Origin: JAZDFP01 sp043801445
Lineage (GTDB): Bacteria; Planctomycetota; MHYJ01; JACQXL01
Length of the DNA stretch: 64,000 bases
NCBI GenBank assembly: GCA_043801445.1
Contig: JAZDMB010000045.1
Span: forward strand, 1-64,000
Direction: 5' to 3'
Position 1 is the first letter of the stretch; each line of letters begins with the position of its first letter. Below the pieces are notes generated by a model. The model was not told the DNA's origin and searched no databases. It worked only from the letters and a program-made list of their open reading frames with translations. Shown here piece after piece: positions 55,749-64,000 of the stretch. The translations under genes and the position numbers were made by a program.

Positions 55749-57551
55749 TTTACTTTCTTCTCCGCCCAGGACCGAAATGAAAGCCGATTGAGGAATCGCT
55801 ACCGAGCCGATACTTTTCATCTTTTTCTTGCCTTCCTTCTGCTTTTCCCAGAGTTTCCGCTTGCGGGTAATATCGCCTCCGTAGCATTTACCGGTTACAT
55901 GTTTAGCCATAGCCATAATATTCTCGCGGGCAACTATCCGCTTGCCAATCGCCGCCTGCAAAGCAACCTGGAAAAGATGACGGGGAATATTCTGTTTTAA
56001 TGTATGAATAATCCGCCTGCCTTTTGCTTCTGCCACATCACTGTGAACAATAGAAGAAAAGGCGTCAACCTCAACATCTGCCACCAATATCCTTAACTTA
56101 ACCAGATCGCCCGGTTCATATCCGGTAAAAACGTAATCCATTGTTCCGAAACCGTGCGTGGCTGATTTCAACTTATCATAAAAATCATATATAATCTCTC
56201 CTAAAGGCAGACTATACTGAATAATTACTCTGGTCGAAGAAAGGTATTCCGTCTTAATATGCTTACCCCGTTTGGATTCGCATAATGCCATTATATTACC
56301 GATATTTTCAGACGGTACAATTAAGCTCACTTGAACAATCGGCTCCTTTATTTCCTTGATACTAAGCTCGTCGGGAAAATCAGCCGGATTATCAATACGC
56401 ATGGTCTTGCTCATTCCCCTTTCTAAAGCTATAACCTCATAAGGCACGTTCGGAGCCGTCTGCACCACATCAGCTGCCTGCTCGCGTTTTAAACGCTCCT
56501 TAATAATATCCATATGCAACAGCCCCAAAAATCCGCATCTGAATCCCAGACCCAATGCCTCTGAAGTCTCAGGCTCAAATGTAAATGACGAGTCATTAAG
56601 GCTCAATTTCTCCAAAGCCTTTTTCAGGACATTAATATTACTATCCTGTGTCGGATAAAAACCGGCAAAGACCATCGGTAAAGGTTCGCGATAACCCGGC
56701 AAAGGAACCACATCAGTATTATTCTTTAGTGTTATCGTATCACCGATTTTTATCTCGCGGCTATTGCGGATACCGCTGATAATATAACCGACATCGCCGG
56801 CTGATAATTTAGACACCTTTACCATCTTGGGCATGAATATCCCGACCTCTTCCACATTAAAGGTCCTATTATTTCTTATCATTAATATCTCATCATCAAT
56901 CTTAACCGAACCGTCAATCATTCTCACGAACATAATCACCCCGCGATAATCATCGTACACCGCATCGAATATCAATGCCTTCAACGGCTTATTAACATCA
57001 CCCTGAGGCGGTGGTATCCTTTTAACAATCGCTTCCAGAACCTTATCAGCATTAACTCCGGTCTTGGCGCTGACATTAATTATTTCTTCAGCCGGAATGC
57101 CCAGAACATTCTGTATTTCCTCTACGGTCTGCTCAACCTGTGCAATCGCCATATCTATCTTGTTAATAACCGGAATGATTGTCAGATTGGATTCCTTTGC
57201 CAGAAACCCATTTGCCACAGTCTGCGCCTGGACTCCCTGAGTGGCGTCAACCAGAAGCAAAACGCCCTCGCATGCCTTCAGACTCCTTAAAACTTCATAA
57301 CTGAAATCCACATGCCCCGGAGTATCAATCAGATTGAGGATATATGACTGATTATTTAAACGGTATTTAAGCATAACCGCCTTTGCCTTTATGGTGATGC
57401 CGCGTTCGCGTTCTATCTCACCGCTATCAAGAAACTGCTCGCGCAAATCTCGGGCAGACACCGCGCCGCTAATCTCCAGTAAACGGTCTGCCAACGTGGA
57501 TTTGCCGTGGTCTATATGGGCAATGATACAAAAATTACGGATGTTCTGCAT
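55740..57551 (-). CDS. lepA: Elongation factor 4 (LepA)
   Basis: A 603-residue ribosome-bound GTPase. IRNFCIIAHIDHGKSTLADRLLE has the P-loop (about residues 9-18), then RERGITIKAKAV (switch I), DTPGHVDFSYEV (switch II, about 77-88) and INKIDM (about 130-135). Domains II, III and V follow. The LepA-specific C-terminal domain has KHVTGKCYGGDITRKRKLWEKQKEGKKKMK. The normal ending (about FISVLxxEE) is replaced at the very end by KPR and a TAG from the inserted repeat. It is followed by the GIY-YIG element and lepB, the classical lepA-lepB order. Confidence 0.97.
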   Translation of the reverse strand: MQNIRNFCIIAHIDHGKSTLADRLLEISGAVSARDLREQFLDSGEIERERGITIKAKAVMLKYRLNNQSYILNLIDTPGHVDFSYEVLRSLKACEGVLLLVDATQGVQAQTVANGFLAKESNLTIIPVINKIDMAIAQVEQTVEEIQNVLGIPAEEIINVSAKTGVNADKVLEAIVKRIPPPQGDVNKPLKALIFDAVYDDYRGVIMFVRMIDGSVKIDDEILMIRNNRTFNVEEVGIFMPKMVKVSKLSAGDVGYIISGIRNSREIKIGDTITLKNNTDVVPLPGYREPLPMVFAGFYPTQDSNINVLKKALEKLSLNDSSFTFEPETSEALGLGFRCGFLGLLHMDIIKERLKREQAADVVQTAPNVPYEVIALERGMSKTMRIDNPADFPDELSIKEIKEPIVQVSLIVPSENIGNIMALCESKRGKHIKTEYLSSTRVIIQYSLPLGEIIYDFYDKLKSATHGFGTMDYVFTGYEPGDLVKLRILVADVEVDAFSSIVHSDVAEAKGRRIIHTLKQNIPRHLFQVALQAAIGKRIVARENIMAMAKHVTGKCYGGDITRKRKLWEKQKEGKKKMKSIGSVAIPQSAFISVLGGEESKPR

Positions 57552-57575
57552 TGTGTTAATTTGTAATATTACTCA

Positions 57576-57624
57576 CCACAAAGGTAATTATTTGGTATTC
57601 TTTGTGTCCTCTGTGTCTTTGTGG
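57576..57624. repeat. CACAAAG-type intergenic hairpin, copy 4
   Basis: CCACAAAGG at the left and TTTGTGTCCTCTGTGTCTTTG...TGG at the right form an imperfect palindrome between the divergent lepA and Ig-protein genes. The other 57625-57884 sequence is AT-rich; a TTGACA at 57733-57738 lacks a good -10. Confidence 0.65.
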
Positions 57625-57884
57625 TTAAAATTTCTTGTTTTCATAAACTATTTAATGCTTGATTATAATTTGTTATATCATTGGAGTCAATAATTATACG
57701 ATTACACATTAATAACTAATATAAAATTACACTTGACAAATCCAATCTATTTTGATAAACAACCAAATTAACATTATAAATATTTACCGCTGAGTCGCAA
57801 AAAAGTCCCCTCTGTTAAGAGAGGATATGTGATGTGTAATATTCCCTGTATACTCTGCGGTGCATTAAAAAAAGGATGTATTTT

Positions 57885-60800
57885 ATGATAGTAAAAAATA
57901 AATGGCTGACATCGGCAATACTGGGTTTGGCATTATCTTATGTTATGGTATTTAATTACGGCGGCTGCGGCGGCGGCGGTGGCGGCAGTAGTGCTCCGGC
58001 AGGATCATCGACAGCATATGCAACAACCAATCCCGCCACTAACATCACCCAGAGTTCTGCCACCTTAAATGGCATGATTAATCCCAATGGTACTAGCACT
58101 AATATATATTTCGAGTACGGCACAAGTATCGGATATGGCTACAGCACCGCTTATCAAAACACCGGCTCCGGCGGCACGACTCCCGTCAATGTTACGGCTA
58201 ACATAACCGGATTATTACCAAATACACCCTACAACTTCAGACTCAGGGCAACCACCGCCGGTAATAGCGGCATTGCATACAATGGAGCAAACCGGACTTT
58301 TACTACACGCGACCAGAATAGATCGCCTGTCCTTGCAACCATCGGCAATAAAACCGTAAATGAAGGCGCCCTATTGACATTCGTTATTTCTGCCACAGAC
58401 CCTGATGGAGATACAATGACATATTCCGCAACCAATATGCCCACCGGCGCAAACTTTGACACAACTACCAAAACATTCTCCTGGACTCCGAATTATACAC
58501 AGGCCGCCACTTATTCCATTACCTTTAACGTATTTGATAATGGCATCCCAAGTCTATCTGATAATGAACAGATTACCATCACGGTAAATAATGTCAACGG
58601 AGCTCCTGTCCTTGCAACCATCGGCAATAAAACCGTGAATGAAGGTTCATTATTAACATTTACCGTTTCTGCCGCAGACCCTGATGGTAACACACTCACA
58701 TATTCTGCAACCAATCTGCCCACCGGCGCCAATTTGAATTCTGCTTCAGGAGTATTCTCATGGACGCCAACCTATAGTCAGGCCGGTAGTTTCCCCAATA
58801 TCACATTTACCGTAACTGATAATGGCAGTCCGAATCTATCTGATTCTGAACAGATTACCATCACGGTAAATAATATCAACGGAGCTCCTATCCTCGCAAC
58901 CATCGGCAACAAAATCGGAGATGCAGGTGTCTTATTAACTTTTACCATTTCCGCCACAGACCCTGAAGGAGACACCATAACATATTCAGCAACCAATCTG
59001 CCAACCGGCGCAAGCTTTAACCCTACTACCAGAACCTTCTCATGGACTCCGAGTACGGGACAAAATGATACTAATTATATTGTTACCTTTACTGCCACTG
59101 ATAATGGCAGTCCGAATCTATCTGCTTCCAAAACGATTACTATTTCAATAGGCGATGTAAACCGACCGCCTGACCTTGTAACTATCGGCAACCAAAGCGT
59201 AAATGAAGGCGCATTGTTGACCTTTACTATCTCTGCCACAGACCCGGATACCGGAGATACACTGACTTATTCTGCAACCGGTTTACCAACCGGCGCAGTC
59301 TTTACACCAACTACCAGAACTTTTTCCTGGACGCCGAGTTACACGCAATCCGGTAGTTATCCGAATGTTACTTTCAGAGTAACCGATAACGGCACCCCCA
59401 ATCTGACTGCTGAAGAAATAATCACTATCACGGTGCTTAATGTCAACGGAGCGCCTGTCCTTGCAGCCATCGGCGCCCAAACTGTAAATGAAAATACATC
59501 ATTGACATTTACTATTTCTGCCGCTGATTCTGATGCTGGCGATACGCTGACATATTCTGCAAGCAATCTGCCAACCGGCGCGAGCTTCACCCAGGCTACC
59601 AGAACTTTCTCATGGACACCGGATTATACACAGGCCGGCAGTTATCCGAATGTTACCTTCACCGTAACTGATAACGGCACCCCGAACCTGTCTGATTTTG
59701 AGCAGATTACCATCACGGTAAATAATGTCAACAGAGCGCCTGTCCTTACATACATCGGAGACCAAACCGTAAATGAAGGCGCATTACTGACCTTTACTAT
59801 CTCTGCCACAGACCCGGATGGTAACGCCCTGACTTATTCAGCAACCAATCTGCCAAGCGGCGCCAATTTGAATTCTGCTACAGGAGTATTCTCATGGACG
59901 CCAACCTATAGTCAGGCCGGCAGTTTTCCTAATGTCACATTTACTGTAACTGATAACGGCACCTCGAACCTGTCTGATTCTGAGCAAATTACCATCACGG
60001 TAAATAATGTTTCGGCGCCGACCTGCGCTACTGATGCCGCTACTAATGTAGCCGCTACTTCTGCTACATTAAACGGCACAGTCAATCCTAATGGCTTGAA
60101 TGTCAGCTCTTGCTACTTTGATTACGGCACCTCAACATCTTATGGAAGTACATCAACTGCCACGCCATCCCCCGGCAGCGGCACGAGTAATGTCAGTGTT
60201 TCTGCCAACATAACTTCATTATCAGCCGGTACACTATATAACTTCAGGGTTGTGGCAACGAGTCTTGCCGGAACAACCAATGGAAATAATCAGACATTTA
60301 CCACCATAGCGCCACCGGATCAGGTTGGCACATCCGGCCGATCCCCGACTAGCGGTGCAACAGGTGTTTCAATCACCACTGCGCTATCCTGGGCTTCTGC
60401 CACTGGCGCAACATCTTATAATGTCTATTTCGGAACAGATAATCCGCCCTCAAATATTGTCAATGGCACAAATACTGCTTCAACAACATACAACCCCGGC
60501 ACGCTGACTAATAGCACTACCTACTACTGGCGGATTGATTCCACAAATGTCGGTGGAACCACTGCCGGTATTGTCTGGAGTTTTACCACCTCAGCAACAC
60601 CACCGCCTGCTCAGGTTGGGTCACCGAGTCCTTCTACCGGCGCAACAGGTGTTTCAATTAATCCAACACTTAGCTGGGGAGCGGTTTCAGGCGCGACATA
60701 TAACGTCTATTTCGGCACAAATAATCCGCCCTCAAACATTGTCAATGGCACAAATACTGCTTCAACAACATACACCCCCGGCGCACTGGCTAATAGCACT

Positions 60801-61772
60801 ACATACTACTGGCGGATTGATTCCACAAATGCCGGTGGAACCACTACCGGTATTGTCTGGAGTTTTACCACCGCTGGGTCCACCACTGCCGTGGATAACT
60901 ATCTCTGGGTGGCAGATTATACTCCTGGTAACGTTATCCGCTTAACGAAATCCACTTACGCCACAACCAATATTGCGGTTGGAATTGGCGCCCTTGGAGT
61001 CGCGGTAGATGAAACATATGTCTGGGTAACAAAATTGGCTGGAACAAATAATGTCACCCGCATCACAAAATCAAATTATGCCACGACCAATATCACAGCT
61101 GGAACTAACCCCTGGGGAGTTGCGGTAGACGAGACATATTGCTGGGTGGCAAATTGGGGTTCTAATAATGTCACCCGCATCACGAAATCCAACTTACAAA
61201 CGGCAACTATCTCTTTGGGAACGGGAGCTTTACCATATGGAGTCGCAGTAGATGGAACCTATGTTTGGGTGGCAAATGGCGGTAATAGTAGTGTTACCCG
61301 CATCACAAAGTCTAATTATGCCACGACCACGATTGCGTTGGGAGCTCAACCCAATGAAATCGCTGTAGATGAGCTCTATTGCTGGGTGACAAATAATAGT
61401 TCTAATACTGTCACACGTATAACGAAATCAAATTCTATCACAACCACGATTACTGCGGTAGGAAGCGGCCCCTTTGGAATCACGGTAGATGACACCTATT
61501 GCTGGGTATCGAATCAGGATTCTGATAATGTCACCCGCATCACAAAGTCCAATTTAGCCACGACCAATATCACGGTAGGAACTCAACCCCGTGGAATCGC
61601 GGTAGATGCAACATATTGCTGGACGGTAAATAATGGTTCTAGCAACGTCACCCGCATCACAAAGTCCACCTCCGCCATAACAAATATTGCGTTAGGAATT
61701 ACTTCTGGTCCCGGCTTTTCGTTTGGCGATATGACCGGATATGCCTATGACAATTATTCTCGGGTTCCGTAA
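57885..61772 (+). CDS. Large Ig-like/FN3-like/propeller surface lipoprotein
   Basis: A protein of 1295 residues starting at 57885, where AAAGGA is 8 nt upstream; ATG 57876 overlaps that site. Signal peptide ends at NYGGC, a possible lipobox. In order: an FN3-like repeat (about 40-145), six cadherin-like Ig repeats of about 94 residues with APVLATIGNKTVNEG...FSWTPTYSQAGSF...NGSPNLSDSEQITITV (about 145-715), another FN3-like repeat, two repeats with GATGVSI...YNVYFGTDNPPSNIVNGTNTAS...YYWRIDSTN (about 815-1005). It ends with seven or eight YncE/Virginiamycin-B-lyase-like propeller blades (AVDETYCWVANWGSNNVTRITKSN). The repeats are highly similar, pointing to recent expansion. It is probably an adhesin or cell-surface matrix protein. 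Confidence 0.9.
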   Translation: MIVKNKWLTSAILGLALSYVMVFNYGGCGGGGGGSSAPAGSSTAYATTNPATNITQSSATLNGMINPNGTSTNIYFEYGTSIGYGYSTAYQNTGSGGTTPVNVTANITGLLPNTPYNFRLRATTAGNSGIAYNGANRTFTTRDQNRSPVLATIGNKTVNEGALLTFVISATDPDGDTMTYSATNMPTGANFDTTTKTFSWTPNYTQAATYSITFNVFDNGIPSLSDNEQITITVNNVNGAPVLATIGNKTVNEGSLLTFTVSAADPDGNTLTYSATNLPTGANLNSASGVFSWTPTYSQAGSFPNITFTVTDNGSPNLSDSEQITITVNNINGAPILATIGNKIGDAGVLLTFTISATDPEGDTITYSATNLPTGASFNPTTRTFSWTPSTGQNDTNYIVTFTATDNGSPNLSASKTITISIGDVNRPPDLVTIGNQSVNEGALLTFTISATDPDTGDTLTYSATGLPTGAVFTPTTRTFSWTPSYTQSGSYPNVTFRVTDNGTPNLTAEEIITITVLNVNGAPVLAAIGAQTVNENTSLTFTISAADSDAGDTLTYSASNLPTGASFTQATRTFSWTPDYTQAGSYPNVTFTVTDNGTPNLSDFEQITITVNNVNRAPVLTYIGDQTVNEGALLTFTISATDPDGNALTYSATNLPSGANLNSATGVFSWTPTYSQAGSFPNVTFTVTDNGTSNLSDSEQITITVNNVSAPTCATDAATNVAATSATLNGTVNPNGLNVSSCYFDYGTSTSYGSTSTATPSPGSGTSNVSVSANITSLSAGTLYNFRVVATSLAGTTNGNNQTFTTIAPPDQVGTSGRSPTSGATGVSITTALSWASATGATSYNVYFGTDNPPSNIVNGTNTASTTYNPGTLTNSTTYYWRIDSTNVGGTTAGIVWSFTTSATPPPAQVGSPSPSTGATGVSINPTLSWGAVSGATYNVYFGTNNPPSNIVNGTNTASTTYTPGALANSTTYYWRIDSTNAGGTTTGIVWSFTTAGSTTAVDNYLWVADYTPGNVIRLTKSTYATTNIAVGIGALGVAVDETYVWVTKLAGTNNVTRITKSNYATTNITAGTNPWGVAVDETYCWVANWGSNNVTRITKSNLQTATISLGTGALPYGVAVDGTYVWVANGGNSSVTRITKSNYATTTIALGAQPNEIAVDELYCWVTNNSSNTVTRITKSNSITTTITAVGSGPFGITVDDTYCWVSNQDSDNVTRITKSNLATTNITVGTQPRGIAVDATYCWTVNNGSSNVTRITKSTSAITNIALGITSGPGFSFGDMTGYAYDNYSRVP

Positions 61773-61843
61773 AACAATATCCCGATAGACTTTGTCGGGA
61801 TGATAATTACTCGAGGCAGTAGCAAGTTTTTGCTGCTTCTCAG

Positions 61844-61911
61844 CCCGTTAGAAGCGTCCAATAGCGAGTAATTAGAGTTACTTAACTCTGATTATGCTCG
61901 CTTCTAACGGG
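61844..61911. mobile_element. CCCGTTAGAAGCG inverted-repeat element
   Basis: CCCGTTAGAAGCG (61844-61856) and CGCTTCTAACGGG (61899-61911) are perfect inverted copies. The centre contains AGAGTTACTTAACTCT. Just before it are two other hairpins: TCCCGATAGACTTTGTCGGGA (about 61786) and GCAGTAGCAAGTTTTTGCTGC (about 61816). The end word CCCGTTAGA is shared with the elements at 32825 and 55470. It is in the gap between the Ig protein and the TPR gene. Confidence 0.75.
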
Positions 61912-61943
61912 GCAGGGTGCCGTGATGAAGTAAAAAGTAATTT

Positions 61944-63497
61944 ATGGAAGAACCAAAACCTGTAACCCAGACCCCACAGCCGGAACCCAAAACTTCCACA
62001 CTGGCTATTCTGAGTTTAATATTTGCGCTAATTGGTATCTGTTTTTCCCCATTTCTTTTACCTGCCCTTATCATAGGAATTATTGCCCTGGCCAAAATCA
62101 AAAGGAATCGCGCCACATTAAAAGGAAAAGGACTTGCCGTCGCCGGAATTATTATAAGCATTATAGTGATACTCGCCATTGCCACACTTGCTGCGATTTT
62201 CATCCCGCCGTTAATATCAAAAACCCCAGCAGAAAACCATTATGACAAGGGCACATCTTATTATAACCGGAATAATTATGATGAGGCTATTATAGAATTC
62301 ACCAAAGCTATTGAGCTTAATCCTAAAGACACAAATTTTTACTATTGGCGCGGGAAGACGTATGAATATAAGAAAGAATATGACAAGGCGATTGTTAATT
62401 TTAACAAGGCTATAGAACTTAATCCTGCTGACAATATGACGTATCTAAGTCGAGGCGAAGTCTATTATGCGAAAAAAGAGTATGATAAAGGAATGGTTGA
62501 TTTTGACAAGGCAATAGAAATCAACCAGACATATCATATACCCTATTATTGGCGAGGAAGTATTTATTACAATAAAAAAGAATATGATAAAGCAATTGTG
62601 GATTTTACCAAGGCCATAGAACTCGCTCCTAAAGATTGTGATTATTATTATCGGCGCGGGAGGGCTTATTACGACAAGAAAGAAAATGACAAAGCCATCG
62701 CAGATTATAGCAAAGCCATAGAACTTAATCCTGCTGACAACATGACGTATCTAAGTCGAGGCGAAGTCTATTATGCGAAAAAAGAGTATGATAAAGGAAT
62801 GGTTGATTTTAACAAGGCAATAGAAATTAACCAGACATATCATATACCCTACTATTGGCGAGGAATTACTTATTACGATAAAAAAGAATATGATAAAGCA
62901 ATTGTGGATTTTACCAAGGCCATAGAACTCGCTCCTAAAGATTGTGATTATTATTATCGGCGCGGGAAGGCGTATGACTATAAGAAAGAATATGACAAGG
63001 CGATTGTTGATTTTAACAATGCTATAGAACTTAATCCCAAAGATATTTATTATTACAAGTCGCGCGGGGATGTTTATTACGAAAAAGAAGAATATGACAA
63101 AGCCATCGCAGATTATACAAAAGCCATAGAACTTAATCCTGCTGACAAGATGACGTATCTAAGTCGAGGCGAGGCTTATTATTGTAAAAATGAGTACGAT
63201 AAAGGGATAGCCGATTTAAATAAAACAATAGAAATTGATCAGACATATTATATATCATACCATTGGCGCGGGCTGGCTTATTACGATAAAAAAGATTATG
63301 ATAAAGCGATTGCAGATTTTACTAAAGCCATAGAACTCAACCCCAAAGATGTTAATGCTTACTCTTGGCGCGGGCTGGCTTATTACGATAAAAAAGATTA
63401 TGACAAAGCCGCAGTCGATTTGGAGAAGGCAATAGAACTTGACCCTTCTCGTGAAGAAAAAATAAGGCCTTATATAGACAAGGCAAAGGAAAAATAA
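61944..63497 (+). CDS. TPR-repeat protein with DUF4190-like N-terminus
   Basis: A 517-residue protein. Residues about 14-95 contain LAILSLIFALIGICFSPFLLPALIIGIIALAKIKRN...GKGLAVAGIIISIIVILAI, two membrane segments as in DUF4190 proteins. From about residue 97 about twelve 34-residue TPR units follow, each with Y-Y-x-R-G-x-x-Y-Y-x-K-x-x-Y-D-K-A-I-x-D-F-x-K-A-I-E-L-N-P. The array has a 306-bp (three-TPR) internal duplication: about 62400-62700 and 62706-63006 are almost identical. It ends with REEKIRPYIDKAKEK. The role is probably scaffolding at the membrane. Confidence 0.92.
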   Translation: MEEPKPVTQTPQPEPKTSTLAILSLIFALIGICFSPFLLPALIIGIIALAKIKRNRATLKGKGLAVAGIIISIIVILAIATLAAIFIPPLISKTPAENHYDKGTSYYNRNNYDEAIIEFTKAIELNPKDTNFYYWRGKTYEYKKEYDKAIVNFNKAIELNPADNMTYLSRGEVYYAKKEYDKGMVDFDKAIEINQTYHIPYYWRGSIYYNKKEYDKAIVDFTKAIELAPKDCDYYYRRGRAYYDKKENDKAIADYSKAIELNPADNMTYLSRGEVYYAKKEYDKGMVDFNKAIEINQTYHIPYYWRGITYYDKKEYDKAIVDFTKAIELAPKDCDYYYRRGKAYDYKKEYDKAIVDFNNAIELNPKDIYYYKSRGDVYYEKEEYDKAIADYTKAIELNPADKMTYLSRGEAYYCKNEYDKGIADLNKTIEIDQTYYISYHWRGLAYYDKKDYDKAIADFTKAIELNPKDVNAYSWRGLAYYDKKDYDKAAVDLEKAIELDPSREEKIRPYIDKAKEK

Positions 63498-63538
63498 ACT
63501 TTCACCGCCGAGACGCTGAAAACGCGGAGCCGAAATAA

Positions 63539-63593
63539 CTATAAGGAAACCATGAGACCAAGAAATGATTCCTGCTTTCCTGGCCTCCTTATA
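63539..63593. repeat. TATAAGGA-type hairpin, copy 3
   Basis: CTATAAGGAAACCATGAGACC at the left and TTTCCTGGCCTCCTTATAG at the right are complementary over about 18 bases. The remaining 63498-63705 gap contains the ATACTTTATACTACATAC phrase (about 63682-63700) shared with 13011-13031. Confidence 0.65.
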
Positions 63594-63705
63594 GAAATTA
63601 TCTGTGTAATCCCTGCCCGTCCGTAGTCCTAACTGGACGCAGGCGGCTACGTTTCTTCTCTTCGCCCACATACTACATACTTCATACTTTATACTACATA
63701 CTTCT

Positions 63706-64000
63706 CTATCCCCTCAGGACTACTACATCAAACGTATTATCCGCTATCGCCGGCTGGTTCAGCAAGATTGAAATCCCGGTCCCTTGCGGCAGCCCCGGCA
63801 ACAGAAATAATTGTCTAATCAACTGGTCCTGATTCACAGGAATAGAATAACCTAAAATCACACCGCCATTCAAATCCGGGTCACCCAAAGGCGGAAATAA
63901 TCCGCCTACTTGTAATGCCGGAATCGTGATGCTGATAACCTTGTAGGATAATTTGGCTTTCGTCACCGCGCCGTTCTGGATTTTTTCCGTTGACACACTG
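63706..64000 (-). CDS. C-terminal part of a tail-fibre-like protein (cut by window end)
   Basis: At least 96 residues, continuing beyond the window. The visible part includes EKIQNGAVTKAKLSYKVISITIPALQVGGLFPPLGDPDLNGGVILGYS and ends VVVLRG. The phrase I-x-N-G-A-V-T-x-A-K-L is common in phage tail fibres and surface repeat proteins. The GTG at 63996 could be a start, but the phrase normally follows further N-terminal sequence, so this is probably a 5'-truncated gene. No further function can be stated. Confidence 0.6.
   Translation of the reverse strand, partial: SVSTEKIQNGAVTKAKLSYKVISITIPALQVGGLFPPLGDPDLNGGVILGYSIPVNQDQLIRQLFLLPGLPQGTGISILLNQPAIADNTFDVVVLRG

Overview
The window looks like part of a genome bin or contig from an uncultured, Gram-negative, AT-leaning bacterium. 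A TonB receptor, LptB, a GspC-like protein, S13 and S26 peptidases and lipoprotein signals indicate an outer membrane. The mcsA-mcsB pair, the double-cubane-cluster reductase, SPFH protein FloA, large Ig-like/propeller surface protein and abundant orphan four-helix-bundle (S23/IVP) genes are compatible with Planctomycetota or a neighbouring uncultured lineage. That placement is inference; no rRNA or tRNA gene was recognised.

Layout. 0.2-5.1 kb: a DUF5618-like gene, then a beta-oxidation operon (hydroxyacyl-CoA dehydrogenase/enoyl-CoA hydratase fusion and a second crotonase) interrupted by two four-helix-bundle genes. 5.2-12.7 kb: MFS transporter, floA, dacB, a coiled-coil protein, a predicted selenocysteine thioredoxin-like protein, and larC. 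13-16.3 kb: transglutaminase-like lipoprotein, FHA protein, and a repeat-rich non-coding stretch with a 22-bp tandem array. 16.3-22.2 kb (minus): double-cubane reductase, E1-like adenylyltransferase, cysK, kelch protein, MerR regulator, folD. 22.6-29.5 kb: GH57 glucanotransferase, sdh operon, glmS. 29.6-35.6 kb: queD, mcsA, mcsB, a ferredoxin/thioredoxin/CcdA/TlpA redox operon, priA. 36.0-39.4 kb: accessory island of nuclease and membrane-protein ORFs separated by a repeated boundary hairpin, then a second 22-bp array. 39.4-64 kb: TonB receptor, glnA, a GlcD/GlcF-type oxidase operon with suhB, tyrS, GspC-like protein, bifunctional nuclease, lptB, lepB, lepA, a 1296-residue Ig/propeller lipoprotein, a TPR protein and a truncated final ORF.

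Three things stand out. (1) At 10260-11315 one reading frame is interrupted by a single TGA exactly where the first Cys of a thioredoxin-fold WCxxC motif should be, with a SECIS-like hairpin downstream: a predicted selenoprotein. (2) Hairpin-bounded elements, several carrying one small ORF (four-helix-bundle, GIY-YIG, unknown), sit precisely at gene junctions inside operons (fad, glcD/glcF, lepA/lepB, ccdA/tlpA); some supply the neighbour's stop codon. (3) GC-rich palindromes are inserted in frame in at least seven conserved proteins (FadJ-like, LarC, PriA, TonB receptor, GlnA, GlcF, LepB), reminiscent of the palindromic elements known inside Rickettsia genes. Several genes also appear to be transcribed leaderlessly, with a -10 box only 8-10 nt before the ATG.

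Positions were read by eye. Family assignments rest on recognisable motifs and not on database searches.
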